Shown piece by piece: positions 1 through 6,711 of a stretch of DNA of 6,711 nucleotides (positions within the stretch are counted from its first letter, which is position 1; every line of letters begins with the position of its first letter). Below the pieces are notes generated by a model that saw nothing but the letters and a program-made list of their open reading frames with translations, made no database searches and was not told the origin of the DNA. The DNA is taken from assembly GCA_017457555.1 (NCBI GenBank), contig JAFTHG010000109.1, forward strand, positions 1-6,711, written 5' to 3'. The position numbers and the translations under genes are program-made. Source of the stretch: Kiritimatiellia bacterium. GTDB lineage: Bacteria > Verrucomicrobiota > Kiritimatiellia > RFP12 > DVOR01.

Positions 1-3000
1 GTACGTGCTTCGAAGAGTTCTGCCACACGCGGCAAACCACCCGTAATATCGTGGGTCTTGTTTTCACCACGCGGCATTCTTGCGAGCGCATCTCCGGCCT
101 TCACGCAATCACCATCCATCACGAGCACAGTCGCACCTGCCGGAAACGAGAAGATACCCAGCGTCGGCAACTTTGTGACATCAAGCGAAGCGATGTCAAT
201 ATTCTTACCTGCCGGCACTTCCTTCACGACCAAACGCGGATAGAGGTTGCTTGCGCGGGAATCCATCACGATACGCTTGCGAGCATCCGTCGTCGGGTCA
301 ATCTCGGTCTTAACCGTGATGCCTTCTTCGAAGTCTTCTTCCACCACGAGACCGGCCGCATCAGCGATAATCGGCACAGCGTGGGGGTCCCACTCTGCAA
401 TCTTGACGCCGGCTTCCACCGTGGCTTCGTCTTCGACATAGAGCGTTGAACCCATCTGAATCGGATAGGTTTCAATCTCAACACCCTTTTCGTCAAAGAG
501 TGCGAGGGTTCCATTGCGGTTGAGCACCACGATTTCACCGGCTTCGGTACGCACAGTACGCAAACCATTGTAGCGCACGATACCACCGCGCTTGAGCGTG
601 ATTTCCGACACTTCTGCCACCGTAGAAGCCGTACCACCCACGTGGAACGTACGCATCGTCAACTGCGTACCCGGTTCACCGATGGACTGTGCTGCGATGA
701 TGCCGACTGCCGTACCGATTTCCACCGTCTTTCCTGTCGAGAGGTCGCGGCCGTAGCACTTGGCGCACATACCATGCTTGCAGGCACAGGTCAAACCGGA
801 GCGGATCATCACCTTTTCGATTTCAGCAGCTTCAACCAACTTCGCCTTTGCTTCGTCGATTTCTTCGTTTGCTTCAACCAGCAATTCGCCTGTACGCGGG
901 TGACGGATGTCATGCACCGAGGTGCGACCGATGATACGCTTTGCCAGAGAGAGCTTGACTTCCGTGCCTTCCGTCACGGCTTCAACCTCAATACCGGTGG
1001 TCGTGTTACAATCCTGCATCGTGATGATGACATCCTGAGCGACGTCCACGAGTTTACGCGTCATGTAACCGGCGTCTGCCGTCTTCAATGCGGTATCTGC
1101 CAAGCCCTTACGAGCACCGTGCGATGAAATGAAGTATTCGAGCACCGAGAGACCTTCACGGAAGGAGGCCGTAATCGGCGTTTCGACAATTTCACCGTTC
1201 GGCTTTGCCATCAGGCCACGCATACCTGCGAGCTGACGGATCTGCGTACGCGAACCACGGGCCTTCGAGTCAGCCATCATGTAAATCGGGTTGATGTCAG
1301 ACGGGTTCTTGTTTTCAGGCGAGATATTCTGTTCAATCGTCTTGTACAACGAATCTGCGATACGATCGGTTGCCGACGACCAGATGTCCGTAATCTTACC
1401 TTTACGTTCCGTATCGGTAATCACACCCTGATTGAACTGCTTCTGAACCTTGAGCACTTCCTTTTCGGAGGTTTCAATGATCTTTTCCTTATCCACAGGA
1501 CTGATCATGTCCTTGATACCCATTGAAGCGCCGGACTGGCATGCCCATTCAAAGCCGAGCGCCTTCAACTCGTCCAACATCGCAATTGTGCGATTGTGGC
1601 CCACGGCCTGATGGCAAGCGAGAATCAACTTGCCCAAAGTGGACTTGGTAACCTTATCATTCCAGAAGCCCATTTCTTCCGGCCAGATTTCATTGAAGAT
1701 CACGCGGCCGACGAGCGTCACAATCACCTTGGCATCCGGATCGCCATTCTTGCGTTCAGGTTTGCCATAGTCAGGGTTGCGGAAACGGATACGGTCATGC
1801 ACCTGAACAGCGCCATCATTGAATGCGAGCATCACTTCATTGGTCGAGCCAAAGAGCGGCAGGCGTTCATTCAGCGTTTCAGGCTTCACGCCCTTGCCCA
1901 ACGGCTTATCGGCATTCTTATCTGCCTGAGCCGGTGCGGTCAAGAAGTAGCAACCCAATGCGATATCCTGCGTCGGCGTCTTGTTCGAATCACCACTTGC
2001 CGGTGAGAAGATCGAGTTCGTCGACAACATCAACAGGCGGCTTTCCAACTGAGCTTCCACCGACAACGGCACGTGCACAGCCATCTGGTCACCGTCGAAG
2101 TCTGCGTTGAAGGGCGTACACACCATCGGGTGGAGGCGGATTGCTTCACCTTCAATCAGCACAGGCTCAAAGGACTGAATCGAGAGACGGTGGAGCGTCG
2201 GAGCGCGGTTCAACATCACCGTCTTACCGCGGGTGACTTCTTCCAGAATGTCCCACACTTCAGGCTTCTGCTGTTCAATCATCTTCTTTGCCGTACGCAC
2301 CGTGTGGCAAAGACCGAGTTCCTTCAGACGACGGATGATGAAGGGTTCAAACAACGTCAAAGCCATCTTCTTCGGCAAGCCGCACTGGTGCAACTTGAGG
2401 TGAGGTCCCACCACAATCACCGAACGGCCGGAGTAGTCCACACGCTTACCCAAAAGGTTCTGGCGGAAGCGGCCCGTCTTACCCTTCAGCATGTCACTGA
2501 GCGACTTCAATGCGCGGCCACCGGCACCTGCGACAGGGCGACCATGACGGCCGTTATCAAAGACGGCGTCAACGGCTTCCTGCAACATACGCTTTTCGTT
2601 GCGGATAATCACATCCGGCGTCTTCAGCGAGAGCAGGTTGATCAAGCGGTTGTTACGGTTGATGACACGACGATAGAGGTCGTTCAAGTCCGATGTCGCA
2701 AAGCGACCACCATCCAACGGAACGAGCGGACGGAGTTCCGGCGGAATCACCGGAAGGACTTCCAGAATCATCCATTCCGGCTTTGCACCGGAGAGGCGGA
2801 AACCTTCAATGATTTTCATCCGCTTGGTGATTTTGCGGCGGGTCTGCTTCGAACGCGTATTGACCAATTCTTCTTCCAACTTGGCACGCATTTCTTCCAG
2901 ATCCAGACGACGCAAGCACGTCCCGATGACCTCAGCGCCCATACCGGCTTCGAAGGCATCCGAACCATACTTTTCAATTGCGTCATTGTATTCCGCTTCT

Positions 3001-3488
3001 GTCAGCAACTGGTATTCCTTGAGGGGCGTATCACCCGGATCGGTCACCAGATAATCTTCGTAGTACAGCACGCGTTCAAGCACGTTTGAGGAGAGATCCA
3101 GCAACGCACCGATACGGCTCGGATTGCACTTGAAGAACCAAATGTGGCTGACCGGAACGGCCAATTCAATGTGTCCCATGCGCTCACGGCGAACGCGAGC
3201 CTGAGTCACTTCAACACCGCAACGGTCACAAATAATGCCCTTGTGCTTGATGCGCTTAAACTTACCGCAAGCGCACTCCCAGTCCTTGGTCGGGCCAAAG
3301 ATCTTTTCGCAGAAGAGACCATCGCGCTCCGGACGGAACGTACGGTAGTTGATGGTTTCAGGATTCTTTACTTCGCCGTGCGACCACTTGCGAATCGTTT
3401 CCGGAGAGGCCAGAGCGATGCTTACTGCATCGTACTGAGCCCCCGAAGAGAGATTGAAAATATCCTTAGATGTGGCGTAAGCTGCCAT
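1..3488 (-). CDS. rpoC: DNA-directed RNA polymerase subunit beta-prime, partial (3' end outside window)
   Basis: Largest core subunit; it carries the catalytic Mg-binding aspartates, the clamp, bridge helix and trigger loop. The window holds 1162 full codons with no stop; about 245 C-terminal residues are missing by comparison with E. coli (1407 aa). The start is ATG at 3488-3486, chosen for its Shine-Dalgarno sequence 6 bases upstream and because MAAYATSKDIFNL leads directly into the conserved N-terminus. Domains in order: zinc site C72/C74/C87/C90; clamp coiled coil about 265-310 (RFATSDLNDLYRRVINRNNR), the main sigma-binding surface; GRFRQNLLGKRVDYSGRSVI 339-358; catalytic NADFDGD 461-467 with D463/D465/D467 (E. 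coli D460/D462/D464); IRQLAGMRGLMAKP 750-763; bridge helix about 782-817; second zinc site C827/C901/C908/C911; trigger loop with M945 and H949 (E. coli M932, H936); a trigger-loop insertion of about 189 residues; then DITGGLPRVAELFEAR at the edge. The offset to E. coli numbering stays small (+2, +3, +13, +14), so the architecture is conventional. Identity is certain. Confidence 0.99.
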   Translation of the reverse strand, partial: MAAYATSKDIFNLSSGAQYDAVSIALASPETIRKWSHGEVKNPETINYRTFRPERDGLFCEKIFGPTKDWECACGKFKRIKHKGIICDRCGVEVTQARVRRERMGHIELAVPVSHIWFFKCNPSRIGALLDLSSNVLERVLYYEDYLVTDPGDTPLKEYQLLTEAEYNDAIEKYGSDAFEAGMGAEVIGTCLRRLDLEEMRAKLEEELVNTRSKQTRRKITKRMKIIEGFRLSGAKPEWMILEVLPVIPPELRPLVPLDGGRFATSDLNDLYRRVINRNNRLINLLSLKTPDVIIRNEKRMLQEAVDAVFDNGRHGRPVAGAGGRALKSLSDMLKGKTGRFRQNLLGKRVDYSGRSVIVVGPHLKLHQCGLPKKMALTLFEPFIIRRLKELGLCHTVRTAKKMIEQQKPEVWDILEEVTRGKTVMLNRAPTLHRLSIQSFEPVLIEGEAIRLHPMVCTPFNADFDGDQMAVHVPLSVEAQLESRLLMLSTNSIFSPASGDSNKTPTQDIALGCYFLTAPAQADKNADKPLGKGVKPETLNERLPLFGSTNEVMLAFNDGAVQVHDRIRFRNPDYGKPERKNGDPDAKVIVTLVGRVIFNEIWPEEMGFWNDKVTKSTLGKLILACHQAVGHNRTIAMLDELKALGFEWACQSGASMGIKDMISPVDKEKIIETSEKEVLKVQKQFNQGVITDTERKGKITDIWSSATDRIADSLYKTIEQNISPENKNPSDINPIYMMADSKARGSRTQIRQLAGMRGLMAKPNGEIVETPITASFREGLSVLEYFISSHGARKGLADTALKTADAGYMTRKLVDVAQDVIITMQDCNTTTGIEVEAVTEGTEVKLSLAKRIIGRTSVHDIRHPRTGELLVEANEEIDEAKAKLVEAAEIEKVMIRSGLTCACKHGMCAKCYGRDLSTGKTVEIGTAVGIIAAQSIGEPGTQLTMRTFHVGGTASTVAEVSEITLKRGGIVRYNGLRTVRTEAGEIVVLNRNGTLALFDEKGVEIETYPIQMGSTLYVEDEATVEAGVKIAEWDPHAVPIIADAAGLVVEEDFEEGITVKTEIDPTTDARKRIVMDSRASNLYPRLVVKEVPAGKNIDIASLDVTKLPTLGIFSFPAGATVLVMDGDCVKAGDALARMPRGENKTHDITGGLPRVAELFEAR
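3..674 (-). other. rpoC: RpoC trigger loop split by an SI3-type insertion
   Basis: The first trigger-loop arm (about 939-953) reads GTQLTMRTFHVGG, with M945 and catalytic-assist H949 matching E. coli M932 and H936. The second arm, DITGGLPRVAELFEAR, runs to the window edge at residue 1162. Between them lie about 189 residues (roughly 956-1144), almost the same length as E. coli SI3. The phrase AEWDPHAVPIIADAAG matches ANWDPHTMPVITEVSG of E. coli SI3, so this is the same insertion and not an unrelated one. The insertion is typical of Gram-negative groups and is absent from Firmicutes and Actinobacteria. It probably folds as two sandwich-barrel hybrid motifs and moves with the trigger loop. Confidence 0.92.
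756..1010 (-). other. rpoC: RpoC second zinc-binding site, with an extra cysteine
   Basis: The four ligands are C827 (codon 1010-1008), C901 (788-786), C908 (767-765) and C911 (758-756). They match E. coli C814, C888, C895 and C898 at a constant offset of 13. The local sequence is TCACKHGMCAKCYGRDL. It contains a fifth cysteine, C903 (782-780), two residues after the first ligand of the cluster. All expected ligands are present. The intervening loop (about 828-900) carries an acidic, Lys-rich helix (EANEEIDEAKAKLVEAAEIE). Confidence 0.9.
1038..1145 (-). other. rpoC: RpoC bridge helix
   Basis: About residues 782-817, placed by the constant +13 offset to E. coli beta' 769-804. It contains HGARKGLADTALKTADAGYM, then TRKLVDV. 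This helix spans the cleft next to the active site and bends during translocation. It differs from E. coli by only a few conservative changes (for example NSGYL to DAGYM). The residues facing the active site appear standard. Confidence 0.93.
2088..2108 (-). other. rpoC: RpoC catalytic NADFDGD motif
   Basis: Residues 461-467 are the universally conserved NADFDGD. D463, D465 and D467 coordinate the catalytic Mg2+ that drives nucleotide addition and cleavage. The flanks are also canonical: LNRAPTLHR upstream (426-434) and QMAVHVPLS downstream. An intact motif shows that this is a functional polymerase gene, not a decayed copy. Confidence 0.99.
3219..3275 (-). other. rpoC: RpoC N-terminal zinc-binding site
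   Basis: Residues 72-90 read C-A-C, twelve intervening residues, then C-D-R-C, giving four cysteines at 72, 74, 87 and 90. They align with E. coli beta' C70, C72, C85 and C88 at a constant offset of two. This small zinc ribbon sits at the upstream edge of the main channel, in contact with nascent RNA and upstream DNA. All four ligands are present, so the site should bind zinc. Confidence 0.95.
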
Positions 3489-3493
3489 AACAT

Positions 3494-3499
3494 TCCTCC
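3494..3499 (-). promoter_or_regulatory. Shine-Dalgarno sequence of rpoC
   Basis: On the minus strand the 14 bases between the rpoB stop and the rpoC start read TTCGGAGGAATGTT. GGAGGA pairs well with the 3' end of 16S rRNA, and the GGAGG core ends 6 bases before the ATG, a near-ideal distance. This site decides the start. A nearer ATG at 3493-3491 overlaps the spacer but is out of frame and hits a stop after 23 codons. A strong site of its own lets rpoC be translated efficiently right behind rpoB, in keeping with equal subunit supply. No promoter or terminator fits in so short a gap. Confidence 0.93.
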
Positions 3500-3502
3500 G
3501 AA

Positions 3503-6711
<3,209 letters not shown>

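Noticed and set aside
2073..3089. A 338-codon open frame on the plus strand, antisense to rpoC
   Set aside because: Same cause: it sits in codon register opposite the most conserved part of rpoC and ends at a TCA serine codon. The shorter frames at 51-449, 642-1127, 1596-2006 and 3144-3506 have the same origin.
1..3488. Possible intein, frameshift or pseudogene in rpoC
   Set aside because: Every codon from 3488 to 3 was read: no stop, all landmarks present at nearly constant offset to E. coli, and no inserted block with intein-like ends.
3491..3493. Alternative ATG for rpoC inside the Shine-Dalgarno spacer
   Set aside because: It is out of frame with rpoC, only a base from the GGAGGA sequence, and meets a TAA after 23 codons.
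3489..3502. Terminator or promoter between rpoB and rpoC
   Set aside because: The gap is only 14 bases, filled by a ribosome binding site, with no inverted repeat or T-run.

Overview
The window lies entirely within the two large RNA polymerase genes of a bacterium. It holds the 3' four-fifths of rpoB (beta subunit) and the 5' four-fifths of rpoC (beta-prime subunit). Both are on the minus strand in the usual order rpoB then rpoC. Both are cut only by the window edges: rpoB enters at the right edge, around E. coli beta residue 340, and rpoC leaves at the left edge, around E. coli beta-prime residue 1148. I read the rpoC frame codon by codon and found no stop, frameshift or intein; the rpoB frame is also open to its TAA.

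Layout, in transcription order (right to left). Bases 6711 to 3503 are rpoB, with an intact rifampicin-binding region, the conserved core and clamp-side C-terminus, and an enlarged charged insertion. Bases 3502 to 3489 are a 14-base gap with a strong Shine-Dalgarno sequence. Bases 3488 to 1 are rpoC, with the N-terminal zinc site, clamp coiled coil, catalytic NADFDGD loop, bridge helix, second zinc site, trigger loop and the large insertion that splits the trigger loop. The two products form the catalytic core of one enzyme and are almost certainly translated from one mRNA. There are no RNA genes, mobile elements, CRISPR arrays or non-coding stretches longer than 14 bases.

Organism: a Gram-negative-type bacterium, because the trigger-loop insertion has the same length as in E. 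coli. Several lineage stretches resemble, from memory, the PVC group (Verrucomicrobiota, Lentisphaerota, Kiritimatiellota): the RpoC N-terminus and the LLGEKLSVDI...IVIPKSRKITK stretch of RpoB. GC content is slightly above half (33 of 60 in the first line, counted by hand). The phylum is an inference, not a search result.

I see no undescribed system here. The observations worth keeping concern lineage-specific substitutions and insertions in the polymerase, and an almost complete absence of the codons TTA, CTA and TCA. That absence creates very long but spurious open frames on the plus strand.
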